A DNA stretch of 64,000 nt from FEB-12 sp964503315 (GTDB lineage Bacteria; Zixibacteria; MSB-5A5; GN15; FEB-12): contig CAZCZL010000001.1 in NCBI GenBank assembly GCA_964503315.1, positions 248,001 through 312,000 of the forward strand. The letters are read 5' to 3'. Under the pieces are notes generated by a model. The model was not told the DNA's origin, searched no databases, and saw nothing but the letters and a program-made list of their open reading frames with translations. Positions 15,153-23,032 of this stretch are shown piece after piece (within the stretch, counting starts at the first letter, position 1; every line of letters starts with the position of its first letter). Position numbers and translations under genes: made by a program.

Positions 15153-15404
15153 GTACGCACATGGGGACGAGGGGACGAGGAATTGAGGGGCAAGGAAAGA
15201 CTCCTCGTCCAAAAAGGGGCTGAGAGCGGCAGGGAGCAAACGATTGGGAAAGCCGCTCGACTTTGGGGCCAGTTGGAAAAGGGGACGGGCTCTCAGGCTT
15301 CAGTTGGGGCACAATGGCCGGGAGAGAAGGGTGCAAGGCGCGGTTCGTTCTGCGATTGTACCATATGAGAAAGCAGTCCATCGCACCTGGACTGCTTTCT
15401 TTTT
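15153..15404 (+). ncRNA. Candidate structured non-coding RNA, about 250 nt
   Basis: Between a plausible promoter and an excellent terminator lies a G-rich, non-coding stretch with several consistent pairings: a 9-bp stem GGACGAGGA/TCCTCGTCC (15173-15181 with 15202-15210), a 7-bp stem GAGCGGC/GCCGCTC (15224-15230 with 15252-15258), and an outer 7-bp pairing CTGAGAG/CTCTCAG (15220-15226 with 15290-15296) that competes with or extends the second stem. I compared it by eye with RNase P RNA, 6S, SRP RNA, tmRNA and the TPP riboswitch and found no convincing match. The structure and transcription are predictions only. Confidence 0.4.
15368..15404 (+). terminator. Strong intrinsic terminator with no protein gene in front
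   Basis: Perfect 13-bp stem AGAAAGCAGTCCA (15368-15380 with 15388-15400), 7-base loop, then T5. It lies 430 bases past ndh, so it most likely ends a separate transcript. Confidence 0.85.
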
Positions 15405-15517
15405 GTGTCCGGTTTTATTGCGACAAAATACGCTTCAACCAATAGGCGAATTCAGAGTATAACAATCGGATACACAAGAGGTCTCGAATTTTGAACGTGA
15501 CAGGAATGGATTGACCG

Positions 15518-16630
15518 GTGAAACCGCAAGCAACACTTAGGGATACGACAGGCGATCACGCCTTTCAGCGTCAGACCACTGGCGCTATCCGCCGGCATAT
15601 CCTGATCGTTTCGCCAGTTTGGCAGCAGGCCGAGTTTGGTGGGCCTGATGTTTCGTTTTTGGCTGCCCGCCTCTCCAAGGAGGGACAGACTGTCTCTCTC
15701 CTGTCCTGCTGCCGCTTTGGCGACACCCTTAGTGTCCACCGTCGGAGATCGATCTTCGGCACGGCACAGAAGCTCCGCGAGTTGTATCGTCGCGTGGTTG
15801 CGTGCGATGTGGTCTATCTGCAGGCGACTCCTCCTTTAGAAATGCTTCGCTCCCTTCTACCGGCGCTCCTATTGGCTCGCTTTTTCGGAAAGCAGACGGT
15901 CATCTCATTTGCAGGGGGAAATGTCGAAGACTTGACAGGGAAGTCCGCTCGCATTCTCATCCCCATGCTTCGGCTCGCGACCAGGATCATTGTTCCAACC
16001 GAGTGGTCAGCCCGCATTCTGGCGAAATATCATCTGCCGGTCGAAGTTGTGCCTACACCAGTCGACACGGTGAATTCCCCTCGTTTGATCCAGGAAGTTC
16101 AACCAAGGATACTTTCCTTCCTCCTTGCCGGACCGGACAGCAATCTGACTTCCATACTTAGAGCGGTTCGTTTGGCGAAGCAAAAGTACCCGCGAGTTGA
16201 GTTGACGTTGGTCGCCGGAGGAGAAAAACTCTCGCTCGCGGTGGCTCAGACAATCCAGGACAATTTCGTCACGCTTATTGACTCGTCAGATCAGGAGGCT
16301 ATTCGCCGTTCCCTTGAGAATTGCGATCTGTTGGTCAACAACTCAACTGATGATGATCTCCCTACGCCTATCCTGCAGGCACTCAATCTAGGGATTCCGG
16401 TCATCTCCTGTGATTCGGGTGGTATGACGGCGGTCATCCAGAATCGCCAATCCGGACTGATATTCCCCGCAAACGACCCGGTCTCTCTAGCCGGCCGCAT
16501 AATCGAGCTAATCGAACAACCCGCCTTGGTAACCCAGCTCTCGCGGTCGGGACCGCTTGAGGCGCGTCGATTCGCCTGGTCGGCGGTCCGCGGTAGCTGG
16601 ATCCCCCTTTTCAACCGATATAGAAACTAA
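15518..16630 (+). CDS. GT4-type glycosyltransferase
   Basis: GT-B fold glycosyltransferase of 370 residues from a GTG start. The N-terminal domain (HILIVSPVWQQAEFGGPDVSFLAARL) resembles acceptor-binding domains of GT4 enzymes. The C-terminal half carries the nucleotide-sugar side: VEVVPTPVD, a TLVAGGEK strand, the STDDDLPTPILQALNLGIPV segment that corresponds to the conserved E-x7-E region (here with D and Q/A changes), and SGLIFPANDPVSLAGRI. The E-x7-E motif is degenerate, so donor specificity and even activity are open. A second GT4 enzyme follows 58 bases later, suggesting a polysaccharide or glycolipid pair. Confidence 0.83.
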   Translation: MKPQATLRDTTGDHAFQRQTTGAIRRHILIVSPVWQQAEFGGPDVSFLAARLSKEGQTVSLLSCCRFGDTLSVHRRRSIFGTAQKLRELYRRVVACDVVYLQATPPLEMLRSLLPALLLARFFGKQTVISFAGGNVEDLTGKSARILIPMLRLATRIIVPTEWSARILAKYHLPVEVVPTPVDTVNSPRLIQEVQPRILSFLLAGPDSNLTSILRAVRLAKQKYPRVELTLVAGGEKLSLAVAQTIQDNFVTLIDSSDQEAIRRSLENCDLLVNNSTDDDLPTPILQALNLGIPVISCDSGGMTAVIQNRQSGLIFPANDPVSLAGRIIELIEQPALVTQLSRSGPLEARRFAWSAVRGSWIPLFNRYRN

Positions 16631-16688
16631 TATACTCGGTTGGCCGGACGGTGCCACTGAACCGTCCAACCCTGGAGAGACGCGATCT

Positions 16689-17912
16689 ATGCATATCGTT
16701 TGGCTACGCGCCGAACCGATCTTCCCGCTGGATAGCGGATACCGGATCCGCAGTTACAACCTGCTTCGCGGCATCGCTCGCGAGGAGGCGGTGACGTATG
16801 TAGGATTGCGCCAGGACGACAGTCTGGTCGGACAGATATCTGACCAATTTTCCTCCCCCGCGATCACGGTCTATGCTCCGCCAGAGGTGAAGGCAGGGGC
16901 ATCATTCTATGGGAATCTGCTTATCAACCTTGGATCGGTTTACCCATATTACATGAAAAGGTTCGGCCACTCCGACCTGAAAAATGAGATCTGCAAGCAG
17001 GTTCAATCCGGCGCATGCGACCTGATCATCTGCGATACGCTTGAGAGCGCCGTAAATCTTGACTTCTCGTTAACGGTCCCCAAGATCCTTTACCACCACG
17101 CGATCGAGACAGTCCTGTGGCAACAGCGTTACGAGACCGCGTCCGGCGTCATTCGCAGAGCATACTTCAATTATGAAACCAAACGTATGGCCGCCTATGA
17201 AACGGCGACCTGCAATCGCTTTGACCGGATAGTGGTCACAAGTGACAAAGATCGGCAATCGCTTAGGGATGACTACAAAGTAACGACGCCGATCGATGTT
17301 GTTCCCGTAGGTGTGGATTGCGCGTTCTTTAAGCCGGGTAAGCAAGATAAGACCATACCCAAGCGTCTGATGTTTTCGGGCGCGCTTGACCTGCTCTCCA
17401 ACATTGACCAACTCCTGTGGTTTGTCTCTGAGGTCTATCCGCTCGTGCGACGAGAACATCCGGATGTCTCACTCGAGATCGTCGGGCCGAATCCGGCGAT
17501 TGAGATCGCGGCACTGCCACAAAAAGACAAGTCTATCACAGTGACAGGCTGGGTCAAGGATATCCGCCCCCATCTGGCGCAGGCGGATATTTACATCGTC
17601 CCGTTGCGGGTCCCGGGAGGAAATCGGGTCAAGCTGTACGAGGCTATGGCTATGCGCCGGCCTGTCGTCTCCACGGGCTACGGCGCGGAAGGTCTCGACT
17701 TGGTGCCGGAACAGGATCTTCTCGTCGCTGACACCGTGCGGGAGTTCGCCGCGGCGGTCAACCTCCTGCTGACCGACCGGGAACGCCGCGACAAACTAGC
17801 CGATTCCGGTTGGCGAAAAGTAAACGCGGAACATGACTGGCACCAGATGGTCGCCCAGGCTCTCCAGATATTCCGGTCGGTGGGGACCAAGCCCACGCTG
17901 GCCGGAAAGTGA
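16689..17912 (+). CDS. GT4-type glycosyltransferase
   Basis: Glycosyltransferase of 407 residues. The ATG at 16689 follows GGAGAGACGCGATCT and gives the standard N-terminal strand HIVWLRAEPIFPLDSGYR with the GT4 loop; the longer open frame upstream overlaps the previous gene and is not needed. The C-terminal domain has VVPVGVDCAFF, LMFSGALDLLSNIDQLLWFV, the P-x-A-D-I-Y-I-V-P strand (QADIYIVPLRVPGGNRVKLY) and the E-A-M-A-M-R-R-P-V-V-S-T stretch, matching sugar-nucleotide-dependent GT4 family members that act on cell-surface glycans. It probably works in the same pathway as the preceding glycosyltransferase; the product is not determinable here. Confidence 0.9.
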   Translation: MHIVWLRAEPIFPLDSGYRIRSYNLLRGIAREEAVTYVGLRQDDSLVGQISDQFSSPAITVYAPPEVKAGASFYGNLLINLGSVYPYYMKRFGHSDLKNEICKQVQSGACDLIICDTLESAVNLDFSLTVPKILYHHAIETVLWQQRYETASGVIRRAYFNYETKRMAAYETATCNRFDRIVVTSDKDRQSLRDDYKVTTPIDVVPVGVDCAFFKPGKQDKTIPKRLMFSGALDLLSNIDQLLWFVSEVYPLVRREHPDVSLEIVGPNPAIEIAALPQKDKSITVTGWVKDIRPHLAQADIYIVPLRVPGGNRVKLYEAMAMRRPVVSTGYGAEGLDLVPEQDLLVADTVREFAAAVNLLLTDRERRDKLADSGWRKVNAEHDWHQMVAQALQIFRSVGTKPTLAGK

Positions 17913-17972
17913 TTGTCTTTCCCCACGCCCCCTTCTATCTTTCTTCTCAACCCGCAACAGACAGGTTGGGAG

Positions 17973-19214
17973 ATGACACATCAGTTTAGTCACAACGCGC
18001 TGAAGACGTTTGAAGAATGCCCCAGACGATTCAAGTTTCGCACTATTGAAAAGATCGAACTCCCCAAGCGCGTCCCCGCGAATATCTATCTCGGCCAGGC
18101 GGTGCACCGCACACTTGCCCGCCTATATGCGATCGTGCAGGATGGCAAGGTCCCTGAACTTGAGTATCTGAAGAATTTCTATCAGGCTGAGTGGGAGAAG
18201 CCGGAGCGAGAACAGATCCAGATAGACCGCGACTTCATGACCATGGATGACTATATCGCCAGTGGTCGTTCAATGATCGAAACTTTCTACACCAAACACG
18301 CGCCATTTTCCGCTGCCAGAACCATTGGTATTGAGCGGAGGCTGGATGGCTCTCTCCCCGGTTCATCTTACCACTTACGCGGAATCATCGACAGGCTCTC
18401 GCGGCGCCCCGACGGAACCATAGAGATCTGCGATTACAAGACAGGCAAAGACTTGCCGCGCGGCGGTAAAGATCCGATGTTCTATCGCCAGATGGGGATG
18501 TATCAGCTGCTCGTGCAGGAGAATTTCCCCGATTTCACCGAGATCGAACTGGTCCAGCACTATCTCAAGTTGAACGAGGTGGTGGTGTACCGGATGTCAG
18601 AGGATGAACTGGTGCAGCTTGAGGAAGAACTTCGCTCCATCATCCTCCTGATCAAGCGGGCCAAGAAACTTGATGACTTTCCCACGCGGGAAGGATCGTA
18701 TTGCGATTTCTGTGAATATCAGAAGATCTGCCCGGCGAAACGGCATCGGCTTATCATGACTGAAGAGGCAGGCGAGGTTTCAGGAGAAGAAAAGGCGACC
18801 GCCGAGTTGGCCGCGCAAAAAGCCGCACAATATCTGGAGTTGTACCAACAAATCAAAGGGCTGGAGACCGAACAGGCCGCGCTCAAAGAAGATCTCAAAC
18901 AGTTGGCCAAATCACTGAACCTCCAGCGTGTGGTCACTGATACCGGAAATGTCAGCGTGACGGTCAAGATGCTGGAGAAGTTTCCCACCAAAACCGATGA
19001 CCCCGATGGATATGTTGAGCTGTCACAACTCGTCAGACAACTGGAGTTGGACGGATGCCTGAAGGTCGATGATTCGGCCCTGCGCGATATTGTCGTCAAA
19101 AAGCGACTTCCTGACGATAAACTTGAACTGATTACGGCGCTGATGCGAATAGAAGAACAGGTGACCGTACGAGCCAATTTGAAGAAGATCGATCCCGAAG
19201 ATATCATCGAATAG
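17973..19214 (+). CDS. PD-(D/E)XK nuclease with 4Fe-4S-type Cys set (Cas4/AddB-like)
   Basis: RecB-family nuclease domain protein of 413 residues. The start at 17973 (after GGTTGGGAG) gives HQFSHNALKTFEECPRRFKF, the usual first helix with its Cys. The nuclease core shows GQAVHRTL (motif with His), GIIDRLSRRPDGTIEICDYKTGK (D and D-x-K) and YRQMGMYQLLV (Q-x3-Y). The C-terminal YCDFCEYQKIC (C-x2-C-x5-C) with the early Cys makes the four ligands of the iron-sulfur cluster found in AddB, Cas4 and Dna2. A coiled-coil and winged tail of about 140 residues follow. No helicase or cas genes are near, so it is probably a stand-alone DNA repair nuclease. Confidence 0.88.
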   Translation: MTHQFSHNALKTFEECPRRFKFRTIEKIELPKRVPANIYLGQAVHRTLARLYAIVQDGKVPELEYLKNFYQAEWEKPEREQIQIDRDFMTMDDYIASGRSMIETFYTKHAPFSAARTIGIERRLDGSLPGSSYHLRGIIDRLSRRPDGTIEICDYKTGKDLPRGGKDPMFYRQMGMYQLLVQENFPDFTEIELVQHYLKLNEVVVYRMSEDELVQLEEELRSIILLIKRAKKLDDFPTREGSYCDFCEYQKICPAKRHRLIMTEEAGEVSGEEKATAELAAQKAAQYLELYQQIKGLETEQAALKEDLKQLAKSLNLQRVVTDTGNVSVTVKMLEKFPTKTDDPDGYVELSQLVRQLELDGCLKVDDSALRDIVVKKRLPDDKLELITALMRIEEQVTVRANLKKIDPEDIIE

Positions 19215-19247
19215 AAAAAGCGCCGGTCGTTCGACCGGCGCTTGAGT
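19213..19247. terminator. Bidirectional intrinsic terminator
   Basis: Stem AAGCGCCGGTC (19218-19228 with 19233-19243) with a GTTC tetraloop. Minus strand continues with TTTCTAT, plus strand with GAGTTTG. It separates two convergent genes. Confidence 0.75.
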
Positions 19248-19261
19248 TTGTCTCTCGCCTA

Positions 19262-19825
19262 CTACTCTTTCCTGACAATAAATACCGGCACTATCTGCAT
19301 ATCCTTCTGCTGCACCCGGACTGTATCCGGGGGATTCCCCTGCAGCGAATCGGCGACCGAGAGCAGACTGTTCTGCGGATGAACGGTCGTAGTGTCGACA
19401 TCCAGCTTCTCGATCGGCTTCTTGTCCAGCGACGAGACATAGATGGTCGCCAGTCTCCCCTTGCCGGGAGTGAGCACCCGCTTGGACGCCCCCGGGCCGA
19501 CCATTCCTAAGAGCACGCACTGGATCGCCGTATCGGCACGGAATGATTTCATCCCGAAATGCTCGACTCGTCCACCCGTGAAGATGGCGGAATCCGCGAC
19601 AATCCGATTCAGTCCGGAGGTCATCCGGAATGGAACTGAAAGTCCAAGCACCGTCTCGTCGTTGAAATAGGAGACAGTGATAGTCCAGTTATCATCGTTG
19701 ATCTTTGCAACATCTGCCCAGATAGTATCAGGAGCTCCTAAGGCATCGACCTGGGCGGAGCCGGAGGTCGGGATTAGGGTCAGTAAAAGCAAGAGTACGA
19801 AAAATCCAATAACAAAACGGCTCAT
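19262..19825 (-). CDS. Exported protein of unknown function, cohesin-like strand pattern
   Basis: I do not recognise a named family with confidence. The 187-residue product has a clear signal peptide (SRFVIGFFVLLLLLTLIPTS, cut near GSAQ). The mature part is beta-rich: ITVSYFNDETVLGLSVPFRM resembles the first strands of cohesin-type or carbohydrate-binding beta sandwiches (a partner strand, then -LGLSVPF-), which are common next to dockerin-bearing proteins in such genomes, and a dockerin protein is at 3.2 kb. This is pattern resemblance only. GGAGGACCC precedes the ATG. The C-terminus is charged with no membrane anchor. It is followed by a bidirectional terminator. Confidence 0.75.
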   Translation of the reverse strand: MSRFVIGFFVLLLLLTLIPTSGSAQVDALGAPDTIWADVAKINDDNWTITVSYFNDETVLGLSVPFRMTSGLNRIVADSAIFTGGRVEHFGMKSFRADTAIQCVLLGMVGPGASKRVLTPGKGRLATIYVSSLDKKPIEKLDVDTTTVHPQNSLLSVADSLQGNPPDTVRVQQKDMQIVPVFIVRKE

Positions 19826-19888
19826 GGGTCCTCCAGAGTATCAGTTGACGTATCGTAGTCCTTGTACACGCGACCGGGTTGGCTGGTT

Positions 19889-21391
19889 CTACCGCTGAAT
19901 CGATTCATCCAGGGGCGAAGTCATTATCCGTCGTAGCGACTGAATGAGCGAATCTGCCGTCGCCGGATCGCCGAGTTTTTCCTTATGAATCTGGGCAGCC
20001 GTTACCAGAGCGTTCTGCCCGATATTGTCATTCGGAAACTTGTCGTAAACCTGTAGAAGCATGGTCGCCGCCCCCTGCCAGTCGCTGTTTCTTCGCAGCA
20101 ATTCCGCCCGGTAGGTAAGGGCCAAGGCCTCGACTTGTGTGCCCGGAGCTCGACCGGCGATCGAACGAAAGAACTCATCCGCCTTCCCCATCCACTTCTC
20201 TGCTTCGATCATCCGCCCCTGTTTCAGCATCTCATCTCCGACATGCAAATAGGACGACATCGCCTGGTCGGAGGCCGCGTAATTGTCGATGAGAAATCGG
20301 TATTCGGTCTCCGCCCGATCCCAATGCCCTTCCTTCTCGAAAGACTGTGCCTTGACGAATTGGGGTGCAGGGTTGCTCATGTAGTAGCCGCGATAGTCAC
20401 GATTGATATTGGCCAGAAGGTCCCGGGCGCGATCGTACTGTTTCTGCTCCATATACACGAGCGCCTTTTTGAAGATGAATTGCGGTCGCGCCAGAGTGTC
20501 CTGACCGGTCAGACGGCTCAGGATGCCATCGTATGTCTGCAGAGCCCTATCAAACTGACCAAGCTGAATGGCATAAATATCACCGACCCTGGTCATCGCG
20601 CGCCAGTCGGTCTGCCCCGAAGGGTCTTTAACCTGCTCGAATGCGTTGATTGCCTCCGGCCACTGTTTACCCTTGCCATAGAGTATCCCCAACATGGTCC
20701 AGGCTCCAGTACCCAATTTCGTACCGGCTCTCTGGCGGGCAAAACGCTCGTAATAAGTCACGGCCTGCGCATACTGCTGAAGGGCGTGCGCGCTGTCCCC
20801 GATTCGGCTGTAAATCTCATGTATCTGAGCCGGGAGGCTAAAAACCGGTGTAATGATATCACCTCTCATATCGATCGGCGGATCGACCAGTTCCGTGGCT
20901 TTTTCATATACCACTATGGCACTGTCCCACTGTCCGGTGGCCTGTAGCGATTGACCAAGATTTACCCAGGTCACCGCCGTTTCCAGTGCCGGAAGTTTCA
21001 ATCTTCCGAGCAGATCGTTCAGGATCACCGTGCATGTGTCATACCGCCGAAGAGTATAGAAAAACTGAGAGAGTCGCGAGGCGGATCTGAGCGCGATCTG
21101 ACTTAACTGCATGTACTCTGCAGAGTCGCTGGCTGCATCAACTTTGTCCAATGCGGTATAGGCACTGGTCAATGCCGCACCAAAGGCGTCGCGGACCTCC
21201 CGCGTAACTGCGTCATTGCGGAGTTGTTGACGGATCTCTGCATCAGTCAGGAGCTTTTCCGCCTGATGATAGAGCTTCTCCGCATCGTAACGCAGCCTCA
21301 CCGATTCGGGGCTGGAACACGCAATCCCGATTAGTACAAAAGCAACGCCGGCGCAAAGGTAGCATTTCTGTCCTACTGAAGATAACCGCAT
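19889..21391 (-). CDS. TPR-repeat exported protein (probable lipoprotein)
   Basis: A 500-residue tetratricopeptide protein. The N-terminus has a hydrophobic segment ending in IGIACSS, so Cys25 may be lipidated, although the residue at -3 is Gly and not the usual Leu. About ten helical TPR pairs fill the rest (for example WVNLGQSLQATGQWDSAIVV, AWTMLGILYGKGKQWPEAIN and FKKALVYMEQKQYDRARDLL). Such scaffolds bind partner proteins in the periplasm, often in outer-membrane assembly or cell-envelope complexes, but no partner can be named. AAAGGA lies 11 bases before the ATG. The next gene on the minus strand, the cohesin-like protein, begins 64 bases after the stop. Confidence 0.88.
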   Translation of the reverse strand: MRLSSVGQKCYLCAGVAFVLIGIACSSPESVRLRYDAEKLYHQAEKLLTDAEIRQQLRNDAVTREVRDAFGAALTSAYTALDKVDAASDSAEYMQLSQIALRSASRLSQFFYTLRRYDTCTVILNDLLGRLKLPALETAVTWVNLGQSLQATGQWDSAIVVYEKATELVDPPIDMRGDIITPVFSLPAQIHEIYSRIGDSAHALQQYAQAVTYYERFARQRAGTKLGTGAWTMLGILYGKGKQWPEAINAFEQVKDPSGQTDWRAMTRVGDIYAIQLGQFDRALQTYDGILSRLTGQDTLARPQFIFKKALVYMEQKQYDRARDLLANINRDYRGYYMSNPAPQFVKAQSFEKEGHWDRAETEYRFLIDNYAASDQAMSSYLHVGDEMLKQGRMIEAEKWMGKADEFFRSIAGRAPGTQVEALALTYRAELLRRNSDWQGAATMLLQVYDKFPNDNIGQNALVTAAQIHKEKLGDPATADSLIQSLRRIMTSPLDESIQR

Positions 21392-21489
21392 ATGTAAGAA
21401 TATCCTTTGTCTGATGCGCCGTGAAGATAGGCGAGCCGCAAAGAGCTAACAAGTATAAAAATCAGCGACTTAGCAGTGCTCAACTCAGG

Positions 21490-22236
21490 TTAACGGTGAT
21501 TTCTGGCCAACTCAAGCTGTCCCAGCGCGACCGCCACCGCGTATTCTACCCGTAGATTGGTCTGACCGAGCGAAAATCTTTGGAATCCAGCTTCTTCCAG
21601 CAAACCCCGCTCGAAATCCACCCAGCCACCTTCTGGGCCGACAGCCAGGTAACTGCCGTTTGACGACCCTTCTTGCACCAAGTCAGTCAGTTTTGGTTCT
21701 GTCGCCAGATCTGCCAACAACTTATTGGATGTAAGGAAGTCCGGGATATACGGTAGCTCGTCCTCCACGAACGGTCGAAAGAGCGGATGGACAGATATTT
21801 CGGGGAGTCGCGTCCACTCCCCTTGGCTAAGACCTTCTAGTAAGAAAGACCGGTAACCGTGCTCCTGAAGTATCGGCGTTTGGAGGTAGCTCTTGTCTGT
21901 TCGGTTGGCCCGTACGAATCGAACCGACCTAACACCATACATTCCGGCCACGAAGAGGACTTTGCGTAAGATCTTGGGACGAGGAATGGCGCAGACCAGG
22001 TCCACAGTCAGTTCTGGAGCCAAAGGCAGATCCAACGATTCGACTTCAACGATTAACTCATCTTCGTCAATCGAAACAACGCGGCCGAATCCTTTAGGGC
22101 CGTTCAATACTCCAATGGACAGCCGGTCTCCTGCCTCTGCCCTGAGAATCTCACAAACATGGCGACAGCGCGCCCCGGTCACGTGAAAGCGGTCCGAGTC
22201 AATTCGGTCTTCGTCAAAGACCAGCAGGAGGTTCAT
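21490..22236 (-). CDS. rsmE: 16S rRNA (uracil(1498)-N3)-methyltransferase
   Basis: RsmE of 248 residues, a SPOUT-class enzyme that methylates U1498 of 16S rRNA with SAM. The N-terminal PUA-like domain is seen in HVTGARCRHVCEILRAEAGD. The trefoil-knot SAM site is given by YLAVGPEGGWVDFERGLLEE and the C-terminal FSLGQTNLRVEYAVAVALGQ; most homologues read LG-x-x-I-L-R-x-E-T-A there, so Tyr for Thr is a small deviation. The length fits the family. The SET-domain gene lies 75 bases upstream on the same strand, which makes a two-gene methyltransferase unit. Confidence 0.92.
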   Translation of the reverse strand: MNLLLVFDEDRIDSDRFHVTGARCRHVCEILRAEAGDRLSIGVLNGPKGFGRVVSIDEDELIVEVESLDLPLAPELTVDLVCAIPRPKILRKVLFVAGMYGVRSVRFVRANRTDKSYLQTPILQEHGYRSFLLEGLSQGEWTRLPEISVHPLFRPFVEDELPYIPDFLTSNKLLADLATEPKLTDLVQEGSSNGSYLAVGPEGGWVDFERGLLEEAGFQRFSLGQTNLRVEYAVAVALGQLELARNHR

Positions 22237-22311
22237 ATGGAATCTCGAGCGGAAATCGGTTTCACGAAGTGAATATGAGGGAGGGCAAAACCGCGAGCAA
22301 TAACGAAAACT

Positions 22312-22857
22312 TCACGCCGGACGGCGGTGGACATGTCGGTCGGTATGGCGGCCGGGAAGCTGCTTCTTGCGTCGCCGGGTTCCGTTCTGCGAAGGCTGGA
22401 TATTGAGGATGGTCCCCCGGCATCGGCTCGTGCCACATCGGCAGACATAAAATTCACGCAGAGCCTTAGTGATCCTCCCCGGGGCGCTGAAGCGATAATC
22501 GTAGGTGAGTTCCTCTCCCCTTTGAATGGTCTTTTCAGCGAAAATGAATATCCGACCATCTTCATCGAGAACTTCGCAGTTGGGTTCACAGGAGTGATTT
22601 ATGAACCGGGCGTCATTTCCTCCGATGCCGGCATCGATCGTGGTCATTTCATCCACCGAGAAGAGAAAGGTATGGTGGCGTTCCATCGTATCTTCATTGT
22701 AGCGCTTCAATTCAAGGTCCGGCCCGATCCGTTCGCCCACGTATTCAATAATGCGTGTTCCTTTGGGGATCTTGACCAGCGCGAAAGCTCCACGCCCTTG
22801 AATCCGCGACTGGCGAATAATGAAATAGCCGTTGTTCCGTTTGCCGTTATTCTTCAT
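22312..22857 (-). CDS. SET-domain protein lysine methyltransferase with post-SET Cys cluster
   Basis: Compact SET enzyme of 181 residues, start at the ATG 22857 (GAGGTAG about 9 bases before); a TTG three codons upstream has no room for a ribosome site. The SET fold is complete: QGRGAFALVKIPKGTRIIEY, then FINHSCEPN (SAM and pseudoknot motif) and GEELTYDYRF (catalytic Tyr region). A post-SET zinc cluster C-R-C-G-T-S-R-C follows, as in histone lysine methyltransferases. The Arg/Lys/His-rich last 30 residues could contact nucleic acid. Bacterial members probably methylate ribosomal or nucleoid proteins; the target here is unknown. rsmE follows on the same strand. Confidence 0.9.
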   Translation of the reverse strand: MKNNGKRNNGYFIIRQSRIQGRGAFALVKIPKGTRIIEYVGERIGPDLELKRYNEDTMERHHTFLFSVDEMTTIDAGIGGNDARFINHSCEPNCEVLDEDGRIFIFAEKTIQRGEELTYDYRFSAPGRITKALREFYVCRCGTSRCRGTILNIQPSQNGTRRRKKQLPGRHTDRHVHRRPA

Positions 22858-23032
22858 ATCTGACAACTACCTCGATGCCCGACTAGCCCGTATCGTGCAG
22901 GTTCATCCGCGAAGACTGTGCGGGACTGTGGAGAGAAGATAATCGATAGTCGGATTTTGCCAAGAGGGAATCTTGATGATAGAGTTATTCTGTACACATT
23001 TTGGGCAGAACCAGCGCACTTCCCCCTGCCGA

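Larger units (their letters stand above)
15003..15415. repeat. 413-bp segment bounded by 15-bp perfect inverted repeats (MITE-like)
   Basis: AAACCGGACACAAAA at 15003-15017 reappears as its exact reverse complement at 15401-15415. Between them is no open reading frame that looks real. Terminal inverted repeats around a short non-coding segment resemble a miniature inverted-repeat element, but I see no clear target-site duplication and no transposase, so it could also be the closing stem of an RNA. Confidence 0.5.
14936..15517. other. 582-base gene-free region holding a candidate small element
   Basis: No convincing protein gene in any frame. The stretch contains a 15-bp inverted repeat (15003-15017 and 15401-15415), a plausible promoter (15117-15147), several nested hairpins between 15173 and 15300 and a strong plus-strand terminator (15368-15404). 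Individual parts are listed separately. Confidence 0.6.

Noticed and set aside
15217..15265. TPP riboswitch or RNase P RNA resemblance (CTGAGAG, AGGAAAG)
   Set aside because: Only short words match; the second half of the TPP core and the other conserved RNase P regions are missing.
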